In this document: piece after piece, positions 55,633-64,000 of the stretch
Numbering within the stretch: the first letter of the stretch is position 1
Layout: every line of letters starts with the position of its first letter
Assembly: GCA_036768485.1 (NCBI GenBank)
Contig: JAVLUZ010000157.1
Coordinates: 15,565,877-15,629,876, forward strand
Source of the DNA: Mermis nigrescens
Lineage: Eukaryota > Nematoda > Enoplea > Mermithida > Mermithidae
Reading direction: 5' to 3'
DNA: 64,000 nucleotides
Position numbers and translations under genes: made by a program
The notes under the pieces: generated by a model
Databases searched by the model: none
What the model was told of the DNA's origin: nothing
Seen by the model: the letters and a program-made list of their open reading frames with translations, nothing else

Positions 55633-55890
55633 CATAGGTGGGCAGCACCGAAATTCTGGGGGTGAAAAATTTCTGGGGGTGAATAAATTTTCAAAGGTCA
55701 AAAAATGGTCTTAAAAGTGGTCGTATGGCAAAAAACACCATTTTTCGACGTTTCTCATCAAGCTCTATCCAATGGCATCAAAAATTGCTAAAAAAGCAAA
55801 AAAAAATTTTCTGGGGGGTATTTTGATTTCTGGGGGGTATTTCAACTTCTGGGGGTGCATACCCCCCAAACTCCCCCACGCCCATGTGTG
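55633..55890 (+). mobile_element. M1 MITE with TSD
   Basis: Starts cataggtgggcagcacc and ends acgcccatgtgtg. Flanks ggcggggc (55625-55632) and ggcgggtc (55891-55898) agree at 7 of 8. Confidence 0.9.
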
Positions 55891-56279
55891 GGCGGGTCCC
55901 TGTCGTCAAAAAATATTTGGGCGCAATAGAGGATGATGTGTATTTTTTGATGATTTTGGCCATTTTTTCACTATTTTTCAGATTGTCGGATAACACTCAT
56001 TAATGACATTTACTGGCTTTCTCGGCGCTCAAAAACTTTATTTTTACGTCAGAAGAATTGTTTCCGTACACAACATGACTAACTTCTTTCAGATCACAAA
56101 TGATTCTGTCTAACAAAAGACGGCAAAAAACCCATACTTTACGCGTAATGACGGATTTTTCGGGCAATCTTTTGATACTACTGGGAAAATTTGGGGTTCC
56201 ACCCCTGTCAGATAATTCTAGACCAACCACTGTTAGTTTATTGCAATTCTGTGCGATTGCTACTTAATTAATGTTTTAG

Positions 56280-56681
56280 AAGATGCTGATTTTACGAATT
56301 ATTCCGCCCAATATTCTGATTACGAACAATGTTGTCAGTGGTCCTGCGCATGCAGGCGTTGCTAACAGTGCCTCGAAAGACTCTGTCCCGAAATTAGATG
56401 CTACTCCCAACATCAGTTGCTGTTTGTGTCGTACATTGATCCGATATCCATGTTCTACTGATCATGGCATCTTATCACGAAACGAATTATTTAAGTTGAA
56501 ATTACTTCCAAGCTGCGATCAGCAGTCTGCAACCTCAATCAATATTGATGAACAGTCTGGCAAATCAGAAGCAAGAAGCGTAAGAAAGACTGTTTATGCT
56601 AATAAACAACCACAAAATCGTGGGAGGAGGGTCGAAAATTTTCCGCTGCCAAAAATTGTGATCATTTTAAGCTCCGGATAA
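56280..56681 (+). CDS. candidate exon region, product unknown
   Basis: After the acceptor ttaattaatgttttag one frame stays open for 133 codons. It includes SASKDSVPKLDATPNISCCL, CRTLIRYPCSTDHG and INIDEQSGKSEARS, with good donors inside (AAGC|GTAAGA after 56579) and at 56684. A second frame (EDADFTNYSAQYSDYEQ) is open for the first 27 codons and fits the 54317 exon's phase. It is probably coding, but I cannot decide the frame. Cysteines CCLC---------C suggest a metal site at most. Confidence 0.42.
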   Translation, partial: KMLILRIIPPNILITNNVVSGPAHAGVANSASKDSVPKLDATPNISCCLCRTLIRYPCSTDHGILSRNELFKLKLLPSCDQQSATSINIDEQSGKSEARSVRKTVYANKQPQNRGRRVENFPLPKIVIILSSG

Positions 56682-56862
56682 AAGGTAAGGGATTTGTAAT
56701 CTTAGCCCTATAAAAACATGATTTAATCAAATCTGTCCGTGAAAAAGACATAAGTAGGTACATGGTATACGAACAATAATAAATCAATGTTTGTAAGTTA
56801 TTGACAAGTACTTACAATCAAAGCAAAGTGCAATATCTGCGAAAAATGGTCACGGTACTTAC

Positions 56863-57120
56863 ATGTGTGGAAAACATAACTATCCCATGCTAGAGAGCTT
56901 ATTGAAGAATTTAGAGAAAATCCAGAACATTTTGAAAATTCCTGATATAAATACTTCTTACATTTCTACAAGTTGCTGCACATATGCTGAATATTTTAAA
57001 AATTACTTAACGCTATTGGTCTATGGCAGCAGAGAAGTCCAAAAAGGACAGCTTGGAAATACTGAGAACGTGAAGAAACAACGCAGAATCATGAAATATA
57101 TTGATAAGGGGGCTTTGTAA
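56863..57120 (+). CDS. weak ORF, product unknown
   Basis: 85 codons (MCGKHNYPMLESLLKNLEKI, then YISTSCCTYAEYFKNYL). AT-rich, with no firm splice borders. It lies between better candidate exons and may be intronic. Confidence 0.22.
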   Translation: MCGKHNYPMLESLLKNLEKIQNILKIPDINTSYISTSCCTYAEYFKNYLTLLVYGSREVQKGQLGNTENVKKQRRIMKYIDKGAL

Positions 57121-57789
57121 TTGCATCTGACTTAGAAATTCTCTGAGAGAAGGCTTTATTCTGAGTTTTTGTTATAAATTTTTCTATAATTTTTTCTGAA
57201 TGTAGTAAGTTTATCTAAATTATGAATGCTAAAAATTGGGACCTTTTCCGCGATTCAACCACCACTGCATTTTTCCATACATGTCGACTCTATTTTTTGA
57301 GTGTTATCTCCTGCTATCGGACCAATGAAGTTCAAGCTGTGTTTGATCGACAAGTGCTGATATCCCTCATGAGATATTTTATTATTAGCAGCCTACTTAT
57401 CCGAAGACGCAGTATGGGAAAAATGCGATAGTTGTAAAATCGCGGAAAACCCTATAGGTTAGGTGATGTCTACAATGAGTTAGCTTTTTTTAATCACAAT
57501 CTTCGTTAAAATATTTCGTTTGAGAGTTTTTATGCAAATGTAATTTACAGTTTCTTGTTTTATTATTTAAGAAACGTACGTAGTACATAAAATTTGAAGA
57601 TGTTTTAGATTGTATTGATTTGCATGGGAATTCTTTTAAAAATTGGTTCCAAAATTAAAATTATCAAATTAAATTTCGTTGCGCTGACATAGTTAGCCAC
57701 GGTAAGAACGAAATGCTGCTCTCTTTCATCTATCCTTGGGTGATCAAATGCGGTTCAGTCATTTTTCCATTATAGCGGTTTATATTTAG

Positions 57790-57984
57790 GACGGATCAAT
57801 TGATCAGACGGCAACGCTTCCATTGCTGTCAAGGGTTATTTATGCGGGCGAAATTTCTGATAATGCGTCTAACTTTCCATTTTCTACTGATAATGGTCAG
57901 TCGGTTTATAAGAGTGATTATGCCAGCAGGACGTCAACTTTTTCCCCGAACACGTCTCAAAAATTGTTCTGGTATGACAAGTAA
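57790..57984 (+). CDS. candidate terminal exon, product unknown
   Basis: The acceptor agcggtttatatttag is followed by 64 codons and TAA at 57982. The sequence begins DGSIDQTATLPLLSRVIYAG and continues NASNFPFSTDNGQSVYKSDY, Ser/Thr/Asn-rich and clearly protein-like. A GTATGA donor at 57972 would make it internal. Probably part of the same gene as 56280 and 60251. Confidence 0.5.
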   Translation, partial: DGSIDQTATLPLLSRVIYAGEISDNASNFPFSTDNGQSVYKSDYASRTSTFSPNTSQKLFWYDK

Positions 57985-58385
57985 TTTTAATAATAATAAT
58001 ACTGATTCATTACGACTTTTGGCAACGGGCGGAAATCAGTCTAACATCAGGCATGAGCAGATCATGCACGGGGCGTTTGGTGGGAATTAAAATTGAATTC
58101 AAAGAAATTTTTGAAAAATTGAAAAATGAGGGAATTTTCTTGGAAACCGAGTTGAAATGAAGGCCAAAAATGCTGAAAATTTAAAATTTTCTCTAAAGTG
58201 GTTTAAATGAATCAGGAACTGTGTAATAACGTTTTTCAAAGTTATTTTAGCGCTTATACTAGTTTTGAAAGTCATTTTGACCAAGAAAAAAAGCTCAATT
58301 TGGGATCTCCAGACCGCCTGACGCCCCCCCCGCTCGGTCATGCTGTGCATCTATAAGCATCGAGCATCAGCTTCATCCAAGTACC

Positions 58386-58540
58386 TATAGTCAGTTTCAC
58401 ACAAATTTGAGCATTAATTTTAAAACTATGTCCGACAATAAGCTGACAGATTGCGATTATAACATTGATTTGATATATAATTATCGTAATCCATCGGCTT
58501 GCTTTTCGAGAAAATTCTTAAAATTTATACCAAATAACTG
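58386..58540 (+). mobile_element. TA-type MITE, 3' truncated
   Basis: tatagtcagtttcacacaaa, then cagattgcgattataacattg and gatatataattatcg. It stops at aaaatttatacc. Confidence 0.8.
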
Positions 58541-58977
58541 ATAAAAACATTGATTGACGTTTTTTATAAATTATTGTAAATATACTTTTTGTCACAGCCT
58601 TAATTCAGACCAGACTGAACCCTGCTTTACCTAGCAAAGACCTTAAGTTTTGTAGTTCTGGCCTCAAAATGTGAAATGAAATTTTATAAAACAGATAAAA
58701 GAACTACCCACCTTATTCAGACTTTCTGTGACTTCTGAAAATAATTAAATTTTCACTAAATATTTTTCCGCCATCATATGCATTTATCTATGCTGCCAAT
58801 TTTCCGCAATTTTGCTTATTCGAATGATTGATACATTCCATAAATTTCAGTTTACTGTCAGTGAAAATTCTTATGGAAAAACCACAAAGTTACTTTATTG
58901 AAAGACGAACATTTTATAGGGTCCTTTTCTTTCAAGCACTCCTGCGAGTACATTCATTCGTTTCTTCACGTGGGTAC

Positions 58978-59167
58978 CATAGCCTGTTTCATTTATTAGA
59001 GAGCTTTTGCTTTTTCAATAAATATAATCAACATGGATTAGGCTACAAAAGTGGTTCATAAATCTGATAGTTTTGCCGCTGGACAAGATCAAAGATCATC
59101 GTATAACTCAGCTTATTCAGAGATAGCTTTCGAAACTTATGACCAAACTTGTGGGAAACTGACTATA
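58978..59167 (+). mobile_element. TA-type TIR element, chimeric
   Basis: The left end tagcctgtttcatttattag resembles the 8650/41219 type. The right end ccaaacttgtgggaaactgac resembles the 54857 type. The interior is unrelated to either. Confidence 0.55.
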
Positions 59168-59395
59168 ACCTGCGGTTTAGTGATACTCGTAGCATACGGT
59201 AGATCAATTTAACGTATTATAGAAAACTGTTTGTTACTTTACAGCTGGTCAAAATTGTTTTGCAACTTGCAAGCTTACCTGAAATAGACTAACATAACGA
59301 GCTTCTATCAAAAAGGCTATTTCAAGCAGTTTTGCAGAAAAAGAGCAAATTTTTCCTCTCTTCCTTCTCAGTTCTAGACCGAAGGCAAATATGTC

Positions 59396-59584
59396 TATAG
59401 TCTATTTCACGAAACCTTGTGCATGGAAATCAATTTTCTGCGAACTAGCGAGCAGCTACAAAAGTTGTTTCTAGGCAGCTCACTATTTTACAGTTTTGCA
59501 CAGTAAAACTACCCACCTTAAATCGCTTTTGTAATCGATTTGCATCAACTGATCCATGCACAAGCTTTCGTGAAACAGACTATA
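59396..59584 (+). mobile_element. TA-type TIR element, third interior
   Basis: tatagtctatttcacgaaac and gctttcgtgaaacagactata are inverted over about 30 bp (cttgtgcatgg included). The interior is distinct from all other copies. Confidence 0.85.
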
Positions 59585-59745
59585 GTTTCGATCAATTTAT
59601 GCCAAGCGTGCTCAGAAGGTTGCACTTATCGTAATGACTTTCTGACATTATGAAACGGGAGCTGTTTTTATTTTTTTGCCATTTTTGTTCATAACATGCC
59701 GTAAAGTAGGAAGATAGTAAGGTTAAGTCATTTTACTTTACACAG

Positions 59746-59845
59746 AGTTGTCATTCATTTTGAGCACGGGCAGTCCGGTCGTATTTCGTTGCTTATACTA
59801 CTGGCTGAATGGTGTTGAGTTTCTCCTCATCAGTTTTTATACACT
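59746..59845 (+). CDS. candidate internal exon, hydrophobic
   Basis: Acceptor ttttactttacacag and donor GTAAGTT bound 100 bases. One frame is open: LSFILSTGSPVVFRCLYYWL, then NGVEFLLISFYT, possibly a membrane segment. Good signals at both ends but no family. Confidence 0.35.
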
Positions 59846-60250
59846 GTAAGTTCTTAAGCATTTGAATCAATTTTTTGTGACGAAAAATGGTCTACTATCT
59901 CCGTGTTTTAGCGATTCACTCACTATAGCGATATTAGATGAGCTGCAATTTGTTAGGTAGCTAATAAAGTGTACAAGTGTCCCAAGATTTGCAATTCAGC
60001 CGTAGGTACTAGATAGTACATAATCCATTTATTCCACAAGTCCTAATTTTTACTTATTTATTCTTAGAAATGTAAAATAAAAATCTGATTTTAGTCTTCT
60101 GCTAAAATGATCGTTTTAGGTCAACTTACAGACGTATAGATACGTATGAAAATTTGTATAAATATGCATGTTTAGCTTAAAGTTTTCGAGCGAATCATCT
60201 TAGTATACGTTGCCAGCACATCGAAGGTTACTCGGATGATTCATTTACAG

Positions 60251-60382
60251 CCCGGTAGCTTCAGTGGTAATGTTTCTGTCTCTAATTCATCTAATAAAAT
60301 GTCAGCTCCTTTTGAGCCTGAACAGACGACTCCCGGCCAACTCAGATATTCACCCCCTGAACCGATAATTGTTCGCAATTAG
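60251..60382 (+). CDS. candidate terminal exon, product unknown
   Basis: The acceptor tcggatgattcatttacag is followed by 43 codons and TAG at 60380. PGSFSGNVSVSNSSNKMSAP then FEPEQTTPGQLRYSPPEPII is Ser/Pro-rich, low in AT-type residues and convincingly coding. It probably ends the gene whose exons are scattered over 54.3-60.4 kb. The function is unknown. From 60383 to 60987 no feature is seen. Confidence 0.52.
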   Translation, partial: PGSFSGNVSVSNSSNKMSAPFEPEQTTPGQLRYSPPEPIIVRN

Positions 60383-61376
60383 AACGAAGAAATTTCTCTT
60401 TTTGGAAGAGCGACGACAAAACCACGTCGGAGTAAAATATGCACTCACGGACAACAAAAGAAAAATCCTTTTGTGGAAAAATGTCAAAAACAGATAAAAA
60501 TCAAATCCACATTAGTGAGCAAAATAAATACACATCAATAGTAACTCCTAAAAAAGATAGTGCGTGAGCGGTTTCCACGTTTGTTTCATTTTTTATTTGA
60601 CTAGCTGGAGCTGACCCCCTTTTGCTAGCCATACCTATGATTGTGATGCAATCAGATAATGTTTAATAGATGACATATAACATCGTCAAATGTATGCTTT
60701 TTTATCATTTTTCACGATTTGTCTGAAAGTACCTATGAGCTTTTTATTGTGACCAGAGCGTACTGGTACATGTACTGTGTATTTTTATCAGCGAAAAAGT
60801 ATGAATTTTAATGTTTACAGTTGTAATACTCGCATTTTTCGTCTAGAAAAGTTTATGCGTTTTCATACTATGTAGGACGGTGATAACTGATAACGGTCTG
60901 AAATGTGCAAGGCAGTAACAAAAATTGAGATTCTACGAATGAACATTGCTTGCTCGGCTTTTATCCGTTAGCATCTGAAAAATATTAGTGTGCACCAGTG
61001 TTTTTTTGTACAAGATCTCTTTGTCCTTGTAAAAAGATGGTCCCCAAAAGTCTTTGTACATTTTGTACACAAAATTTTGGTACTTGTGCATTATCCCCCG
61101 TCGAATTTTTTCTATCTTTTTTAACATTATGGTATATACAGCATTACACCATTATGATATATCTATCATATGATATAATCCTTGATTTTCTTCAGTTTTT
61201 TTTATTTTTTTTATTTTTTTGTATTTTTTTTATTTTTTTTCATTTTTTTCATTCTTTTCAGATTCATAATCAATTTTTGCGATAATTTACTTGATAAGAT
61301 ATAGGAAAATGTAAGTTTTTGCTTCCAATATACTTAGGCTTAGGCTTAGTATATCTGAAAAGGTGTTTTAAGATGC

Positions 61377-61560
61377 TTAGGTCGAGGTCGCTCCCGCTTA
61401 GGTCAATGTATAGATGCTTAGGTCGATGTATAGATGCTTAGGTCGATGTATAGATGCTTAGGTCGATGTATAGATGCTTAGGTCGATGTATAGATGCTTA
61501 GGTCGATGTATAGATGCTTAGGTCGATGTATAGATGCTTAGGTCGATGTATAGATGCTAA
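61377..61560 (+). repeat. 20-bp minisatellite GATGCTTAGGTCGATGTATA
   Basis: Eight nearly identical units after the leader cttaggtcgaggtcgctccc. Far more uniform than the 51.2-kb array, so recently expanded or homogenised. Confidence 0.95.
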
Positions 61561-61600
61561 GTACTATTCCCTCATTACTTCGTTTTTATTTCTAACGAGA

Positions 61601-61673
61601 AGGTGGCTTAGCCGATTGGTAACATGTTGCGCTGTAGAGCGATAGGTCGGAGGGTCGAAACCTGTCACCTGAA
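61601..61673 (+). other. tRNA-like segment in TIR element
   Basis: aggtggc at the start pairs fully with gtcacct at the end (one G-T). A box ggcttagccgattggt; ctgtaga looks like a Tyr (GTA) anticodon loop; B box gggtcgaaacc. D and anticodon stems have mismatches. Of the three tRNA-like segments this is the closest to a real tRNA, but I still regard it as tRNA-derived. Confidence 0.55.
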
Positions 61674-61937
61674 AGTTATTTTCTGTCTCGTGAAAACTCG
61701 TGTGAGAACCCTGGAGTTAAAAAAAGATGGAAAAAATTCATCCTGTATATACCCTAATGTGAAAAAAGATGGAAAAAATTCGACGGGGGGGATAATGCAC
61801 AAGTACCCAAATTTTTGGGTACTATTATATTGTAAAGTAACGTTTTCAGTGTGGTAAAACAAGGTTTTTTGACCTTTGATAGTGCATTTTAGCCAATTTC
61901 AGGGTTTCTGAGGACAGCAATAGCTTGCGGATTCAGA

Positions 61938-62041
61938 TTGATGCCAGACATGGGCTAAGCCCAAGGCATAAATGGAGCGGAAATTGCGGAGCGAGCGAAG
62001 CGAGCGGAGCAATTAGCCCATTCGCTGGCATCAATGTGATT
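61938..62041. repeat. foldback with GCGAGCGAAGCGAGC centre
   Basis: attgatgccagacatgggct is inverted at 62019-62041. The centre ggagcgagcgaagcgagcgg resembles (inverted) the loop at 39525-39550. It lies in the second insertion within M3. Confidence 0.75.
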
Positions 62042-62823
62042 GCATATAACTAAGCCTATGGTAACCCCGCTCAGTCACAGCCCCCGACGCTTCCGAGACT
62101 AATTCGAAAGATTCCCAAAGGCAGAGCTTACTTTCCGCCTATCCTTAAACACATGAACTTCAACAGCCTGTAACTCGGTCAATAATGCCGACCACCACCT
62201 AATTCTTTCAGATTTGAATTCCTTGACCCTTAATTAGATTAAATCAACCAGGCAAAGCTAATTTTTAGAAGGTCACTACGTTCTCAATATTAGCCAATAA
62301 TAGTCTCAAAACGGCGCGAAGCGCCGAAAAATTTGACATTTCTCCTTTAAAGCAAATTCTGTCATTATAATGATATATAAAACGTATAATTACTTATTCC
62401 GGCGCGAAGCACCGAAAATTTTTGGGAATTTGCACCTTTTTTACGATTTTTGTCTCCCCAGAAATCTTTGTACATGTACAAACAAAGACGGTCCGAAAAG
62501 TCTTTGTACATCGGGAAAAATCTTTGCCGAATACAAAAAAAACCGTGGTGTGCACAGCATAAAAGAGTTTCTCAAACGATCGGATTATTCTACTTTCCAC
62601 TTATTTTATTTGTAGCGTATATTCAAAATAATTTGAAAATCACAGACTATAGGCAATAAATTGTCTATGCCATAAGACAAAATATTCGAAACTTGGAGTT
62701 TAGATATTTAAATTCTTAAATTCCTAGAACATGTGACTTCGTTCAGAGAACAGATGGTCTTTGACTAAATGCAAATCAGCATGGACAAAGGCCGTCTTCT
62801 CATTGTTACCAGCTGCCCAATTT

Positions 62824-63060
62824 TTAGGTTGGTTGTCCTTTTATAAAGTGGTTGTTTGGTTGGTTGATTGGTAACTTAGTGGATGAATGATTAATTACTA
62901 ATTGTCGGACTGAATTATTACTTACTCGTAGGTTAATCAGTGGTTCATTGATTGACTAATTAGTTCATTTTCGAATCATTTCTGTGTACTTTTCTAGACT
63001 CATCTTTCTTTTTCTAATTGGTCGATTGATTAGTTGGCTTTTTAATCATTTTTTTGTATT
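62824..63060. repeat. degenerate ATTGGTTGATT low-complexity tract
   Basis: Iterated gtt-ggttgattgg and attgactaattag words without a fixed period. Confidence 0.6.
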
Positions 63061-63118
63061 TCCATCATTTGTCTTCGAATGCACGGCATTTTGTAAAATT
63101 TTCTATTGATATTGGCAG

Positions 63119-63167
63119 GTCATCCCATTGATACCGACCTGGCTCTCACTGAAACCGGTTGAATAAA
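63119..63167 (+). CDS. candidate terminal exon end with AATAAA
   Basis: The acceptor ttttctattgatattggcag is followed by two bases and GHPIDTDLALTETG-type codons to TGA at 63160. AATAAA (63162-63167) overlaps the stop. Very short, and no upstream exon found. 63168-63803 is AT-rich without features. Confidence 0.22.
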
Positions 63168-63803
63168 GTTTAAGAATTTGTCCATGCCTGGTGGAGATTA
63201 CTTCTTAATAGTTACCTACGTGTTCTTTAATCCTTTATTTTGTATTAGGTTACATATGCATGCGTGTTAAGAATTTAAGCGTACCTAACATTAGTATGTA
63301 TTTTGTAGACAAGTACAAGTGTTAAAGAAGTAATACAGCATTTTCGAGTACCTAATTCTAGATTGCGTCATCTTTCGAACATAGAATGCATAGAAAATTC
63401 ATCAGCCTTTTTGTTCTAAGCATAAAAACGGCCAAAAGCATGTCTGAGAAAGCTTTACAAAAACCGCCACTTCTCAAATCATTTTAAAAGTCCTCTCCGA
63501 TATTTTACTAATAAGTAGGATAAGTTGAAAATTATTTTCTAAATCTTAGTAGGTGGTACCTATAATTCTAAATGCGTGTTTCTTAACGAGACTTCCTTAT
63601 ACGCGTTCGAAGAATTTTTTTAATAGGTACCTACCTAAAGGTTATTGTTCAGAACTTAGCCTTATTATTTGATAAAAATTGCATTTTCCGATTATTATTA
63701 TCAAAACAACATCTATGACCTGGTACAAATAAATATTAATTAATCAATTGTACATTTAGCAACTTTAACTCGTTTAGATTAAAATTGCGACGTTTAAACT
63801 CCT

Positions 63804-63998
63804 ATGCATTTTCCTCAAAACTATCGTTATGAGCGTATGGTTATTTACCCTCAAAAATCTGTTGCAATGAATTCAGCGCCAAGCGCCTTTATTGAAAATT
63901 CATACTCTGCTAGAATCACTTCGTTTTTGCCCCAAATATTCTTGCATGAACCACAAATCTTTGTTGTTATTATACTGATTCTGATGGCGCAAAAATAG
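63804..63998 (+). CDS. weak ORF near window end, product unknown
   Basis: 64 codons (MHFPQNYRYERMVIYPQKSV, then hydrophobic IFVVIILILMAQK). It contains a decayed mini-hairpin word (cagcgccaagcgcc). Could be an exon reaching the edge or chance. Confidence 0.2.
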   Translation: MHFPQNYRYERMVIYPQKSVAMNSAPSAFIENSYSARITSFLPQIFLHEPQIFVVIILILMAQK

Positions 63999-64000
63999 AC

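Larger units (their letters stand above)
61080..61808 (+). mobile_element. TIR element (62-bp TIRs) with minisatellite and tRNA-like module
   Basis: gtacttgtgcattatccccc...ggtatatacag at left is inverted at 61745-61806. Inside, in order: poly-T tract, the gataagatataggaaaatgt leader, the 20-bp array and a tRNA-like segment. It interrupts M3 between ttttgg and gggtac words. Confidence 0.88.
60996..62547 (+). mobile_element. M3 hAT-like element with two later insertions, perfect TSD
   Basis: Starts cagtgtttttttgtacaag and ends gaatacaaaaaaaaccgtg. The target gtgtgcac is exact on both sides (60988-60995 and 62548-62555). Compared with 25160-25603 it is interrupted at about 61080-61808 and again at about 61912-62300. 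Mini-hairpin at 62312; a damaged one at 62400. Confidence 0.93.

Noticed and set aside
61602..61862. ORFs across the TIR element at 61.6-61.9 kb
   Set aside because: They span TIR and tRNA-like sequence on both strands and are mirror images of the inverted ends.

Overview
The window is AT-rich animal nuclear DNA, about 64 kb, with short exons, introns of 1.4-3.5 kb and very dense small transposons. I think it comes from a nematode. The main reason is a complete NTF2 (nuclear transport factor 2) gene on the minus strand, whose protein looks closest to nematode RAN-4 (YYSKFDV-DG-SR, then SYFI-NEIFRL). The repeat load would suit a mermithid-like species, but that is only a guess. None of the long ORFs is the main gene content: the two recognisable host genes are built from exons of 66-247 bp that I found by joining splice sites in phase.

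Layout. 1-13.4 kb: a hAT-like element cut by the window edge, tandem repeats, a 2.2-kb minisatellite of 21-bp units (3.05-5.24 kb), several nested TIR elements, and a MULE-like foldback element at 11.9-13.0 kb that keeps a transposase C-terminus. 13.4-18.5 kb: three in-phase exons of a NUDT19-like Nudix hydrolase gene (minus strand), with transposons in its introns. 20.0-22.1 kb: a foldback element with GGCCGCGCC-type arms. 23.4-31.8 kb: the NTF2 gene, whose three introns hold at least ten element insertions, including a 1.4-kb foldback element. 32-35.8 kb: hAT transposase remnants and MITEs. 35.8-38.6 kb: a degenerate CR1/Jockey-type LINE. 39-44.8 kb: TIR elements with tRNA-like inserts, a 1.5-kb long-TIR element with a zinc-finger-like ORF, and more MITEs. 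45.5-52.4 kb: AGATCC-iterated elements and two large foldback elements, one with C-rich/G-rich arms and one built of GGAAAATGG and a ~340-bp satellite. 54.2-60.4 kb: candidate exons of an unidentified plus-strand gene. 61-62.5 kb: a hAT-like element with two later insertions inside it.

Many small elements have matching 8-bp target duplications and termini starting CA, so they behave as several non-autonomous hAT-like families (called M1-M7 here). A second group ends in TATAGTCTGTTTCA and targets TA. Two themes cut across families. The first is a 17-nt perfect hairpin built on GCGAAGC, found in at least four unrelated repeats. The second is a set of foldback elements whose arms are inverted minisatellites, each with its own short motif and often enclosing an exon-like fragment. 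All calls are by eye; no search was run.
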